Shown here in pieces: positions 9,209 to 17,021 of a DNA stretch of 64,000 nucleotides. Origin of the DNA: JAXLSZ01 sp046330315 (GTDB taxonomy: Bacteria > Actinomycetota > Thermoleophilia > Solirubrobacterales > 70-9); NCBI GenBank assembly GCA_046330315.1, contig JAXLSZ010000004.1, forward strand, positions 528,868 to 592,867. The letters run 5' to 3'. A program made the translations under genes and the position numbers. The first letter of the stretch is position 1. Every line of letters begins with the position of its first letter. Under the pieces are notes generated by a model. The model was not told where the DNA came from. It did not search any database and worked only from the letters and a program-made list of their open reading frames with translations.

Positions 9209-9918
9209 CGCGGCACCACGATCTCGTAGCGGCCGAGTCCGGGGCGCCCGTCCACCGACCAGCGGAAAAAGGCGGTGTCCACCCGAGCCTCGGGCAGCTC
9301 GATCCGCGCCCCGCAGACGATCGTGCCCCCGGCCCGCACCGCCGGCTCCCCCTCGCCGGCCGGCCACATCTCGATCGTCGCCCGCCGCTGGCGCCCCTCG
9401 GCGTCGAGCTCGGTGGAGAGCAGGACCTCAGCGATCTCGGGTGCGCCCGCCTCCTCGCCGGGCGCGGCGGCGAGCGCCGCGACGACCTCCTCGCCGCCGT
9501 GCTCCGCCTCGCCCGCAGGGCGCGCCGCCCCGACCGCGAGGAGGCCGCCGTCGGCGAGCGCGATCACGATCGAGCGCCGCAGGTCGCCGGGCGGGGCCTC
9601 CGCGGCCTCGATGCTCACCGCGCTCCCCTCGACTGCGGTGCGCTCGCCGCCGCGCTCCAGGGTGCCGCGGGCAGCGCAGAGGAGGAGCTCGGAGGCGGGG
9701 ACGCGGTCGCCGGAGAGGCGCAGCGGCTCCCCGGCCGGCTCCATCTCGAGGGCCAGGGAGACCTCGCCCATGCGCAGCGAGCGCAGCTCGGCGCCGAGCG
9801 CCCCGTCGGCGGGTCCGGCGGCGAGGACCGCCTCGCGGTCGAAGACCGCGGCCCCGCCGCCGCCCTGGGCGGTGGCGAAGATCCCCCGCTCGGCGTCGAG
9901 TAGGTCGAACCCGCTCAC
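9205..9918 (-). CDS. Hypothetical protein, 237 aa
   Basis: No family recognised. The GTG start at 9918 overlaps the stop of the FxsA-like gene, and its own stop overlaps the ATG of the HAD gene, so it sits in the middle of a tightly coupled three-gene operon. The protein is beta-rich, with no signal peptide or membrane segment, and ends in RYEIVVPR. A duplicated pattern of short strand-rich segments could suggest two related halves, but this is not clear. The function is unknown. Confidence 0.75.
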   Translation of the reverse strand: MSGFDLLDAERGIFATAQGGGGAAVFDREAVLAAGPADGALGAELRSLRMGEVSLALEMEPAGEPLRLSGDRVPASELLLCAARGTLERGGERTAVEGSAVSIEAAEAPPGDLRRSIVIALADGGLLAVGAARPAGEAEHGGEEVVAALAAAPGEEAGAPEIAEVLLSTELDAEGRQRRATIEMWPAGEGEPAVRAGGTIVCGARIELPEARVDTAFFRWSVDGRPGLGRYEIVVPR

Positions 9919-10502
9919 CGTGGCGGCAGCGCCCGTCGCTCGTCCTCGCCGCCGGCGCCGTCGGTTGGCATCTCCTGGGCCGTGCCCTCGACGTCGTAGC
10001 CGGGCGGCGGCCCCGAGGGGCCGGCGCCCGCCCCCGGCGAGCGGTAGCGGGGGCCGGATCCGGGGCCCGAGTAGCCGGCGCCGCGCATCCGGCCGAAGCC
10101 CCAGCCCGCGGCGCTGGCGGCGCTCGCCGTGACGCCGACCACCTTGTAGCGCCAGCCGATGAACCACCATGCCGCCCGGCGGACCAGCGCCCTGGTGGGG
10201 GGGATGAGCAGGATCATCCCCAGGACGTCGGTGATGAAGCCGGGGGTCAGCAGCAGGGTCCCGCCGACCGTCACCGCGACGCCGTCGGCCACCTCGCGCC
10301 CGGGGAAGCGCCGCTCCTCCAGCGCCTTGTTGAACCGCCGCCAGGCCGAGCGGCCCTGGTGGCGCAGCAGCATCGCGCCCAGCAGCGCGTCGGCGAGCAG
10401 GATCGCCAGGGTCAGCGGCACGCCGATCATCGAGCCCACCTTGATGATCACGTAGAGCTCGGCGATCGGCAGGGCGATGAAGAGGATGATCAGGAAGGCC
10501 AC
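9915..10502 (-). CDS. FxsA family membrane protein
   Basis: A 195-residue integral membrane protein. The N-terminus has FxsA features: LPIAELYVIIKVGSMIG, a loop with RHQGRSAWRRF, and a GGTLLLTPGFITDVLG segment leading into a further hydrophobic helix. The tail after about residue 125 is Gly/Pro-rich, low in complexity and probably cytoplasmic. FxsA was named for relieving F-plasmid exclusion of phage T7 in E. coli; the ancestral role is unknown. It is the first gene of a three-gene coupled operon. Confidence 0.88.
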   Translation of the reverse strand: MAFLIILFIALPIAELYVIIKVGSMIGVPLTLAILLADALLGAMLLRHQGRSAWRRFNKALEERRFPGREVADGVAVTVGGTLLLTPGFITDVLGMILLIPPTRALVRRAAWWFIGWRYKVVGVTASAASAAGWGFGRMRGAGYSGPGSGPRYRSPGAGAGPSGPPPGYDVEGTAQEMPTDGAGGEDERRALPPR

Positions 10503-10587
10503 GCAGAAAGCCTAGTGGGACGCACCCCGCCGCCCGGCCACCGGGTGCGGCGGGCGGCGGAAGCGGCAAGTTGTGTAGGATATGTGT

Positions 10588-10860
10588 ATGCTGAGTGAGC
10601 GGCTTCAGATCCTCGTCAGCCCCGAGCAGCGCCGGCGGCTCGAGGCGGAGGCCAGGCGCCGGGGCACGAGCGTCGGCAGCCTGATTCGCGAGGCCGTCGA
10701 TCACCGCTTTCAATCGGTGCCCGAGGCGGAGCGTCGCCAGGCGGTGGATGACATCCGGCGGATGCGGGGGCGATTCCTCTCGCCGGGCGAGTTGAACCGG
10801 ATCGTGGAGGCTGAGCGTGAAGGAGACCTCGACCCGGCTCCCGCCAGCGGGGATCATTGA
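10588..10860 (+). CDS. Ribbon-helix-helix antitoxin (VapB-like)
   Basis: A 90-residue protein whose N-terminus (ERLQILVSPEQRRRLEAEA, then RRRGTSVGSLIREAV) fits a CopG/RHH DNA-binding fold. The C-terminal part is polar and charged, as expected for toxin binding. ATG 10588 was chosen over 10582 because TAGGA at 10576-10580 is then seven bases away. Its stop overlaps the TTG of the PIN toxin gene (TTGA). Such pairs usually bind their own promoter. Confidence 0.82.
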   Translation: MLSERLQILVSPEQRRRLEAEARRRGTSVGSLIREAVDHRFQSVPEAERRQAVDDIRRMRGRFLSPGELNRIVEAEREGDLDPAPASGDH

Positions 10861-11294
10861 CGTTCTTCGTCGACGCCAACGTCCTCATCTACAGCGCCGT
10901 TGAGAGCGAGTACCGCGACCCGTGCCTCGAGGTCCTCGACGCCATCGCCGCCGGCGAGGCCGACGGCCGAACCTCGACCGCCGTGCTCGAGGAGGTCTGG
11001 CACATCGAGCGCTCGGGCCGCGCCGGCGCAATCGAGGGCCTGACCGAGCGAACCTACGCCCTCTTCACGCCGCTGCTCCCGGTCACCGACGAGGCGGTCG
11101 GCCACGCGTTGACGGTCACCGCGCCCCGACTCGGCACCAACGACCGCCTCCACGTCGGCACCTGCCTGGCCCACGGGATCGAGGTTCTGCTCAGCGCCGA
11201 TCAGGGCTTCGACGAGGTCCGCGGCATCCGCCGCGTCGATCCGCTCGATGCCCGCGGGCGGCGGCGACTGTTGACTTCGCCACGGCCAACCTAG
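10857..11294 (+). CDS. PIN-domain toxin (VapC-like ribonuclease)
   Basis: A 145-residue PIN protein. The acidic active-site residues are visible: Asp in FVDANVLIY near the N-terminus, Glu in AVLEEVWHI, Asp in GTNDRLHVG, and a final Asp in LSADQGFDEV. VapC toxins cut tRNA or rRNA when released from the antitoxin. The TTG start overlaps the antitoxin stop, so synthesis is coupled. The pair lies just before the DUF59 gene, outside the integrative island. Confidence 0.88.
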   Translation: MTFFVDANVLIYSAVESEYRDPCLEVLDAIAAGEADGRTSTAVLEEVWHIERSGRAGAIEGLTERTYALFTPLLPVTDEAVGHALTVTAPRLGTNDRLHVGTCLAHGIEVLLSADQGFDEVRGIRRVDPLDARGRRRLLTSPRPT

Positions 11295-11315
11295 AGCGGG
11301 GGCTACGATGTGGCC

Positions 11316-11633
11316 ATGTCCGAAACCGAAGCCGCCGCCGTCACCGAGGACGACGTCCTCGAGGCCCTCGAGGAGGTCATCGACCCCGAGCTGGGCCTCG
11401 ACTTCGTCTCCCTCGGCCTCGTCTACGACGTCGAGATCGAGAACTCCGACGTCTACGTCACCTTCACCCTCACCACCCCCGCCTGCCCGATCGGCCCCCA
11501 GGTCTCCGAGCAGATGCGCGAATTCGTCGGCGACCTCGAAGGAGTCACCTCCGTCCATCCCAAGATGGTCTTCGACCCCCCCTGGTCCCCGGAGATGATG
11601 TCCGAGGACGCGAAGTTCGCGCTGGGGTTCTGA
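11316..11633 (+). CDS. DUF59/MIP18 family iron-sulfur assembly protein (SufT-like)
   Basis: A small protein (105 aa) with the DUF59 pattern: VLEALEEVIDPELGLDFVSL, then GLVYDVEI, the conserved Cys in TTPACPIG, and a terminal PPWSPEMMSEDAKFALGF. Family members help load iron-sulfur clusters onto target enzymes. ATG 11316 is used; GTG 11310 in the same frame is an alternative with better spacing to a G-rich stretch. The last 40 bases are the apparent attachment site of the downstream island, and a nearly identical copy lies at 26221-26260. The integration therefore leaves this gene intact. Confidence 0.85.
   Translation: MSETEAAAVTEDDVLEALEEVIDPELGLDFVSLGLVYDVEIENSDVYVTFTLTTPACPIGPQVSEQMREFVGDLEGVTSVHPKMVFDPPWSPEMMSEDAKFALGF
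11594..11633 (+). other. attL-like site, copy A of the 40-bp repeat
   Basis: The 3' end of the DUF59 gene, from GATGATGTCCGAGGACGC to the stop in GGGGTTCTGA. It matches 26221-26260 at 39 of 40 positions. The two copies are in direct orientation and bracket a block that holds an integrase, which is the signature of site-specific integration. I infer that the recombination core lies within these 40 bases. Confidence 0.82.
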
Positions 11634-11685
11634 GGGGCTGCACCAAGCGGTTTCCCGGCCCGGCAGCCCCCGCAGGTGGACGATC

Positions 11686-11710
11686 TGCAAACGGATTGCA
11701 AACGCGCGAT
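11686..11710 (+). repeat. Left inner 25-bp repeat of the island
   Basis: TGCAAACGGATTGCAAACGC followed by GCGAT; it matches 26085-26109 at 22 of 25 positions, in the same orientation. Each copy itself contains TGCAAAC twice, spaced by about one helical turn. It lies 52 bases inside the left att copy. An arm-type binding site for the integrase or excisionase is a plausible role. The rest of 11634-11854 shows no gene. Confidence 0.65.
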
Positions 11711-11854
11711 GCCCACGGGGGCCAGCGCCGCCGCTCCCGCCCGACGCGCAATGGAGCAGCGACCAAACCCTCCGCAGCGATTCGTTTCTCGGGCTCTCGG
11801 AATTTCGGCGAATCCCCTGCCATCGACGCCGACAGCATGCCTACCCTGAACGCA

Positions 11855-12928
11855 ATGTCTACTGCTCTTGCGGCAAGTCTCCGTCGACGCGACGAGGGCG
11901 ACCGTCTACGCGTCTATCTCGACCAGAGCACGCTGGGCGAGCTTGTCACGCCCGCCCGCCAAGAGCTGCTGGATCTGCTGAGGGACGGTGTCGCGGCGGG
12001 ACTGCTGATCTGTCCGGCCGCTGGCGAGCACCGCGACGAGACCGCCCTCGCACCGCCGACCCTCTACCCGCAGCTCGAAGCGCTCTCGGCCGAGTTGTCG
12101 ATGGGGGTGAACTTCTACGAGGCCGACTACGTTGCCGCGGCGGAGGCCAGCGTTGCCGCTGCCGCGTTTGTTGGCGAGCCGCGAGACGAGCCGATGTGGC
12201 GCGAGGCGTTTCGCGAGGACCCCGAGACAGCACGGCCTCTCATGCGCGGAGTGGCTGATGATGCCCCGGCGTTCGGATTGGCAAGCAATCTCCTTCGGCG
12301 TGAGGTTGAGCACGAGAAGTCGAAGGCGCCTCCGATCACCGGCGCCTACGCCGCGGCGCGGGAGGCTGGCTTCACGTTCGAGCAGCAGGTCGAGCGGGAG
12401 TTCGAGGAGGTCGTCTACTGGCGACTCGGGCCGCTCGTCAACCCGCAGCGCTTCGCCGCGCAGAAGGCCGGATTCGCCGCGGAGGTCGAGCGGGAGTTCG
12501 CGACTGGAAAGCTGGACTCCATCTCGCCCGGGACCGCCCTATCGCGCTATTCGGCGGTCGGCATTCGCGAGGCGCGTTCGGTGAACCTGCTCAGGCGCTA
12601 CCCGGCCCTCGAGGATCGTGTCGCCGAGTTTGCCGCATCGCCGGAGCTGCGAGCGATGCCCGCGCTTCGATATCCAGCACTGCTTCACGCCGCAGCCGCT
12701 GCGACAAGAGGGCGCAAGTTCCGGGGCAACGACCTCTACGACTTCGGCCATCTGACGAATGGACTGTCCCGCTGTGATCTCGTCACCGCCGACTCGGGAA
12801 TGGTCCAGCTATGTCGGAACTTCCGTTTGATCCCCGAGGGGGTCGAGTTGTTTGGCGCCCGCCAGCTAGACGTCTTCGAAGGCCGGCTTCGCGAGCGCCT
12901 GGCCGGCGCCGAGTTGGCGAGCGTCTGA
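11855..12928 (+). CDS. PIN-like domain protein, 357 aa (island cargo)
   Basis: Not a family I can name with certainty. The first Asp lies in RVYLDQSTLGEL. It is followed by LICPAAGEHRDET, and much later NDLYDFGHLTNGLSRCDLVTADSGM. That spacing of acidic residues, with an H-L-x4-S-x-C-D-x3-T-x-D block, resembles PIN-like nucleases of about 350 residues. A helical insert fills the middle. The start could also be ATG 11837; neither has a strong ribosome site. It stands alone next to the left att site, convergent with the REase-fold gene. A nuclease role in defence is inference. Confidence 0.55.
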   Translation: MSTALAASLRRRDEGDRLRVYLDQSTLGELVTPARQELLDLLRDGVAAGLLICPAAGEHRDETALAPPTLYPQLEALSAELSMGVNFYEADYVAAAEASVAAAAFVGEPRDEPMWREAFREDPETARPLMRGVADDAPAFGLASNLLRREVEHEKSKAPPITGAYAAAREAGFTFEQQVEREFEEVVYWRLGPLVNPQRFAAQKAGFAAEVEREFATGKLDSISPGTALSRYSAVGIREARSVNLLRRYPALEDRVAEFAASPELRAMPALRYPALLHAAAAATRGRKFRGNDLYDFGHLTNGLSRCDLVTADSGMVQLCRNFRLIPEGVELFGARQLDVFEGRLRERLAGAELASV

Positions 12929-12961
12929 CGGCCACCGGCGCGGCGCGGTGTCGCGCATGGG

Positions 12962-14671
12962 CTACACGGCTATCGTAGGTTCCGGGTCTGTGGCCGGGGG
13001 CTCGATCTCCCACTGCAAGGAGAGTGGCTCGCCGCCGGGAGGCAGAAACTCGACGCGGTGGTAGCCGCCAGTGCCCTCGATCGACCCGCGATCGTAGATC
13101 TTGACCTCGGGCATCACCAGCGTGCCCCGGCATAACGGGTAATCGTTGCCGAAAAGTCTCATGCCCATGTCTTGGACCACGGTCACGTCGCTGGGGGAGG
13201 AGAGTGCTTCGACGCCCTTGGGCCCGACCTCGGCTTTCGCGTGTTCCCAGCGGACCGGGATGGCCTTTTCCCGGACGAAGGCGGCGGTCATCGCGATGTG
13301 CTCAGCCTCGTTGGCAGTGATCGTCCGGTCCGGGATCGGGATCTGCTGGCCGATCCAGTCCTCGATTGTGACCATATCCTCCAGGAGGCCGAGGACGGCG
13401 AGGCCGTCCTCGCCGACCTCGCGGTCCTCGGTCGGGTGCCGGAGCTCTGGCCGACCACCCTCAAGGTCGCGTATTGCCAACTCGCCGTCACCGTGCATGG
13501 CGACGACGAGGCGCATTGCTTCGAGCTGCGCGCGCGCCGGCTCAGTGCCGAGGGTATGGCTCCAGTTCATGGTGATCTCGCCGCCCTTCTCCGTCCTCCG
13601 CATCAGAACCGAGAAAGTCAGGCCGCCGTGCCAGCCCTTCAGGCAGATTTCCCAACCCTTTGGGGCCTCGTCCTGGAGTTGCAGGAGCATGACCAGGCTG
13701 GCCTTGCCCTTGTCGCTCTTGACCGAGACCTCGGCCCGCCAGGGAGGGATGTGGGGCTTGATCTGGATCTGGGCCCCGATGGTCTCCCCGACGAGCTCCT
13801 CCCAGAGCGGCGGCAGTTGCTCGGCGGTGATTTCGACGCCCTCCTTCAGCGAGAGGGGTATCCCGCGCTTGGTGGCCTCGGCGAATGCCTCCGCGGCCCT
13901 CTTGCCCCGGTCGTCGTCGGTGAACCGCATCTTGATCTGCGGCCCGTACCGCTCCATGGCCTCGGGGTGGCGAGGGATCGCATCCTGTCGGACGCTGATC
14001 CCGCCCTCAGTGCTGGTCACGCTGATCACCGTGTCCTCGCTGGCCGGCGGGCCCAGGCCCTTCTCGTGGCTGGTCTGCGAGTAGCGGAAGAAGGGATCAT
14101 GATCGCCGAGGAACTCGCCGATCGGCCTGCCCCGCTCAATCGCATGCTGTCCCGTGTCGAGCTTCCCGCCGGCGCGGAACGCCCTGGTCATGAGTTCGTC
14201 GGTGTGGGTCGGATCGCAGAAGTAGTGCCGGGCAATCTTCTTGCCCTCGTCCGAATTGAGCCGGGCGCTGAGCGCCGCCCTGTCCAAGAAGTCGACCTGC
14301 ACCCCCCTATGGCGACCCTTGAGGTCGGAGTCGAACTTGATCTGCTGGTTTTTGGTCAGGTTCTTGGCGAAGCAGAAGGTGACCCGATCGACCTTGTAGG
14401 TCCCGACGAGACGGTCCAGGGCCTCCTTGCACTGGCCCCAGTAGATATGGCCGGTGAAACGCTTGGCCTGCCAGCCGCGCTCCCAACCCTTGTCCTTTTT
14501 GGGGAGCAGCGAGTCGGCCCCGCCGTCGGGCCGATCGGTCTTGGCCACCTCTCGGAACTCCAGGCGAACAATCTCGTGGCACATCGCCTCGAAATCGTCC
14601 TCGTTGAGGCTCTCGAAGTCGAACTTCCTGGGCCCTAGCGGCTCTTCCCCGTTTCCGGCCATCGGTTCCAT
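12962..14671 (-). CDS. Restriction-endonuclease-fold (Mrr-like) protein, 569 aa
   Basis: The N-terminal 120 residues look like an Mrr-type PD-(D/E)XK domain. FESLNEDDFEAMCHEIV forms the first helix, DGGAD holds the catalytic Asp, and GWQAKRF gives a Q-x-K in place of E-x-K, a known variant in Mrr-like enzymes. QCKEALDRLV follows. The remaining 450 residues, beta-rich with several acidic stretches, match nothing I know. No signal peptide or membrane helix is seen. The ATG at 14671 has no clear Shine-Dalgarno; ATG 14662 is an alternative. The position inside a defence island suggests a restriction or abortive-infection nuclease, which is an inference. Confidence 0.65.
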   Translation of the reverse strand: MEPMAGNGEEPLGPRKFDFESLNEDDFEAMCHEIVRLEFREVAKTDRPDGGADSLLPKKDKGWERGWQAKRFTGHIYWGQCKEALDRLVGTYKVDRVTFCFAKNLTKNQQIKFDSDLKGRHRGVQVDFLDRAALSARLNSDEGKKIARHYFCDPTHTDELMTRAFRAGGKLDTGQHAIERGRPIGEFLGDHDPFFRYSQTSHEKGLGPPASEDTVISVTSTEGGISVRQDAIPRHPEAMERYGPQIKMRFTDDDRGKRAAEAFAEATKRGIPLSLKEGVEITAEQLPPLWEELVGETIGAQIQIKPHIPPWRAEVSVKSDKGKASLVMLLQLQDEAPKGWEICLKGWHGGLTFSVLMRRTEKGGEITMNWSHTLGTEPARAQLEAMRLVVAMHGDGELAIRDLEGGRPELRHPTEDREVGEDGLAVLGLLEDMVTIEDWIGQQIPIPDRTITANEAEHIAMTAAFVREKAIPVRWEHAKAEVGPKGVEALSSPSDVTVVQDMGMRLFGNDYPLCRGTLVMPEVKIYDRGSIEGTGGYHRVEFLPPGGEPLSLQWEIEPPATDPEPTIAV

Positions 14672-14810
14672 GGTAGGCGGGCAGCGAGACCTGCAAGGCC
14701 GCGTGAAGGCGGGCTTAGCCCGGAACCGGCACCCTTCGCCTCGCTATTTCACAGTGGTCCTGCGGCAAGCTGGCAGCCCTCCCCGAGTTCAACGCAGCCC
14801 CCGCACGCGG

Positions 14811-15953
14811 TCAAGATCGGTCCTCACCGTCCCGAGGATCCTTGGTCTCGATCAGAGCCGCAACGCGGACTGCCGCATCCTCCTGCATCGCCGGGATCGC
14901 GTGCGAGTAGACGTCGAGCGTGATCGAGATCGTCGCGTGGCCGAGGCGCTCCTGCACGACCTTTGGATGGACGCCGGCCTGGAGGGCCAGCGTCGCGTGC
15001 GTGTGGCGCAAGTCGTGAAGGCGGATCTTCGGCACGTCGGCCGCCTCCACCAGGCGCGCAAAGGAGCGGGTCAGACTTCGCGGCCAGAGCGGCGATCCGT
15101 CCTCTCGGCAGAACACCAGGTCGTTGTCGTCGTGTGAAGCACCCAGGATCACCCGTCCCTCATTCTGCCCCCGACGGTGCTGACGGAGCGCCGCGACCGT
15201 CTCCCCGTCGAGGGCGATGGCGCGGCGACCGCGATCAGTCTTGGTCTCAGAGATTGCCCGGTTCCCGACCACCGTTTGCACGACCGTCGCGCCGCCGCCC
15301 TCGAGGTCGGGGTCCCGCCAGCGAAGGCCCAGGGCCTCTCCCCGCCGGCAACCGGTCATCGCGAGGAAGCGCCAGCAGGCGAACAGCGTTTCATCGCGGA
15401 CGCTCTCGAGAAACCGCCCAAGTTCGGCGCTCGTCCAGGTGCTCATAGCCCTCCCTCCACCGGCACGTGGCGAGGGAGAGTCCGCGGCTTCCACGGGGCT
15501 CCTCACGAGGCGGCTCCACTTGACGGCGTCCGCGAACGCCCGACGCAGGATCGCGTGGATGTAGCGCACGGTCCGCGGCGACAATGTCTGGCCGAGCTCC
15601 GAGTACATCGAGTTGAGCATCGGCGGCGACAGCTGCTGCAGCGGCACCGAGCCGAGCCGCGGGACGATGTGGTTCCGCACATTGCCCGTGTAGGACTCGA
15701 ACGTCAGCGGGCGAACGCTCGCCCGGATTGCCGGCAGCCACTCCTCTTCGAGGAAGCGGCCGACGGTCAGCTTCGAGGGCGCGACGTACTGGCCCGCCGA
15801 TAGCTGACCGAGGATCTCGGTGAGCGCTTCGCTCGCTTCGCGCTTGGTGCGGAACCCGGAGTGCCACTTCTGACGGCGCTTGCCGTGCTCGTCGCGCCCG
15901 ATGTCGACGACGACCGCCCAGGTTGAGCCGCGTTTGCGGATGTGGCCCCTCAT
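14811..15953 (-). CDS. Tyrosine recombinase/integrase
   Basis: A 380-residue phage-type integrase with an N-terminal arm-binding region (MRGHIRKRGSTWAVVVDIG), a SAM-like core-binding domain (about 60-150) and the catalytic domain. Catalytic residues are visible: Arg203 in TGCRRGEAL, His313 and Arg316 in HDLRHTHA, His339 in RLGHA and the nucleophile Tyr349 in LDVYSH. ATG 15953 has a strong GGAAGGGA site upstream. Its start overlaps the stop of a truncated recombinase gene, itself coupled to an excisionase-like gene. It probably catalyses integration and, with the excisionase, excision at the DUF59 gene. Confidence 0.93.
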   Translation of the reverse strand: MRGHIRKRGSTWAVVVDIGRDEHGKRRQKWHSGFRTKREASEALTEILGQLSAGQYVAPSKLTVGRFLEEEWLPAIRASVRPLTFESYTGNVRNHIVPRLGSVPLQQLSPPMLNSMYSELGQTLSPRTVRYIHAILRRAFADAVKWSRLVRSPVEAADSPSPRAGGGRAMSTWTSAELGRFLESVRDETLFACWRFLAMTGCRRGEALGLRWRDPDLEGGGATVVQTVVGNRAISETKTDRGRRAIALDGETVAALRQHRRGQNEGRVILGASHDDNDLVFCREDGSPLWPRSLTRSFARLVEAADVPKIRLHDLRHTHATLALQAGVHPKVVQERLGHATISITLDVYSHAIPAMQEDAAVRVAALIETKDPRDGEDRS

Positions 15954-16450
15954 GGCTGCACTCCCTTCCGCCGAGCAGCCCAATCGCGGCTTCGCCGCAG
16001 ATCGGCGAGGGCGATGGCCGGCAAGCCCGCAGCGGCAACCCGCTGCCGGAACGCACGCTGCAGAGCCCGGGGGTGCAGCGGCCTCCCGTTCTCGCGACAA
16101 ATGACGAGACCCGCGTCCTGGTAATGGCGACCCCGCTCGGACTGCCCCGCGTCCTGGCGCGAGCGGTGGCGACTCAGGGCGCCCCGCACATCAGCGGACA
16201 CCGTGAGCGACCGGGCGCTTGGCCCCGCCGCCGGCGCCGTCAGTGCGGCGTATGGAACGTCGACGACCGCATTCCGGACGTTGATCCGACCGGTAACTGC
16301 GTCGAAGTCCGCCCAGCGAAGCCCGAGAACCTCGCCGACGCGCAACCCCGCAACAGCGAGCAGGTGCCAGGCTGCTTCCAGCCGCGTGTCGGCGGAAGTC
16401 GCAAGGAACGCCCCGACCTCCTGCGCCTCCCACAGCTCCCGGCGCCTCAC
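15950..16450 (-). pseudogene. Truncated tyrosine recombinase catalytic domain
   Basis: A 166-residue protein resembling only the catalytic domain of the adjacent integrase: AGLRVGEVLGLRWADFD carries the first Arg, and ALADLRRSRDWAAR replaces the H-x-x-R box, with Ala in place of His. It ends before any Tyr nucleophile, so it cannot recombine DNA. The GTG start overlaps the excisionase-like stop and its own stop overlaps the integrase ATG (ATGA), so it is still translated as a link in the operon. It is either a decayed integrase or a retained regulator of the active one. Confidence 0.75.
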
Positions 16451-16650
16451 TGGGGAACTCCCAGCCACTCGAGCAGTGCTGGCACCGGCACCACGACCCG
16501 CCGGCCGAGCCGCCTCGTCGGGAACTCGCCGCGGCGCGCGGCCTCGTAGGCCGCGGTACGTCCGAGCCCCAGGAGCGCGGCGGTCTGCTCAATCGTGATC
16601 GTCGCCTCGTCGGCGACCTGGGCGAGCAGCGAAGTCTTACGCTGGTTCAT
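16447..16650 (-). CDS. Excisionase-like helix-turn-helix protein
   Basis: A 67-residue DNA-binding protein of the AlpA/MerR-type excisionase family: ITIEQTAALLGLGRTAAYEA forms the winged helix, followed by FPTRRLGRRVVVPVPALLEWL. Such proteins bend DNA at att sites and set the direction of tyrosine recombinases. It is the first gene of the xis / truncated recombinase / integrase operon. An AGGAGG-like site (ACAGAGGAGGTCC on the coding strand) lies just upstream of ATG 16650. Confidence 0.85.
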   Translation of the reverse strand: MNQRKTSLLAQVADEATITIEQTAALLGLGRTAAYEAARRGEFPTRRLGRRVVVPVPALLEWLGVPQ

Positions 16651-16724
16651 GTCAGGACCTCCTCTGTAGGTCTTGGCCGGGCCCCGGGGTGTGTCAGCAC
16701 CGCGGGGGCCGATCTCGATCTATT

Positions 16725-16740
16725 GCTTACGCGAGTAAGC
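16725..16740. promoter_or_regulatory. Perfect palindrome in the divergent island promoter
   Basis: GCTTAC-GCGA-GTAAGC, a perfect 6-bp inverted repeat with a 4-base centre. It lies in the 146-bp gap between the divergent excisionase and HTH/hsd genes. It is a good candidate operator for one of the two small DNA-binding proteins that flank it, which could couple island excision to restriction-modification expression. The binding partner is not shown by sequence. Confidence 0.5.
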
Positions 16741-16796
16741 TATCTCGCTCGGCGGACGTCACCGCGTACGCGTGTAGGCTCCGCGCTATCGGCCCG

Positions 16797-17021
16797 ATGA
16801 TCGACACCGATGACTTGATCGACGCGCACGGCGTGGCAGACCTTCTTGGCCTAACCCACCGAAACACGGTGAGCCAGTACCTCGACCGTTATCCGGAGAT
16901 GCCGCGCCCGGTGGTCGATCTGGGCCGCGGTCGGCCGCGGCTTTGGCTGCGTACTGAGATCGGGTGTTGGGCGGCCGAGCGTCAGGATCGTCGGCGCAAG
17001 CATGACCGTCACTCATCATGA
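16797..17021 (+). CDS. Small HTH (AlpA-like) protein heading the hsd operon
   Basis: A 74-residue protein: GVADLLGLTHRNTVSQYLDR then YPEMPRPVVDLGRGRPRLW, a winged-helix arrangement in which a Pro-Arg-Pro turn is followed by a substrate-like wing. Its stop overlaps the hsdR start (ATGA). It probably regulates the hsd operon through the palindrome upstream. Whether it also acts on the island is unknown. Confidence 0.72.
   Translation: MIDTDDLIDAHGVADLLGLTHRNTVSQYLDRYPEMPRPVVDLGRGRPRLWLRTEIGCWAAERQDRRRKHDRHSS

Noticed and set aside
11594..11633. tRNA gene as the integration site
   Set aside because: No cloverleaf or T-loop sequence is present; the repeat is the end of a protein gene.
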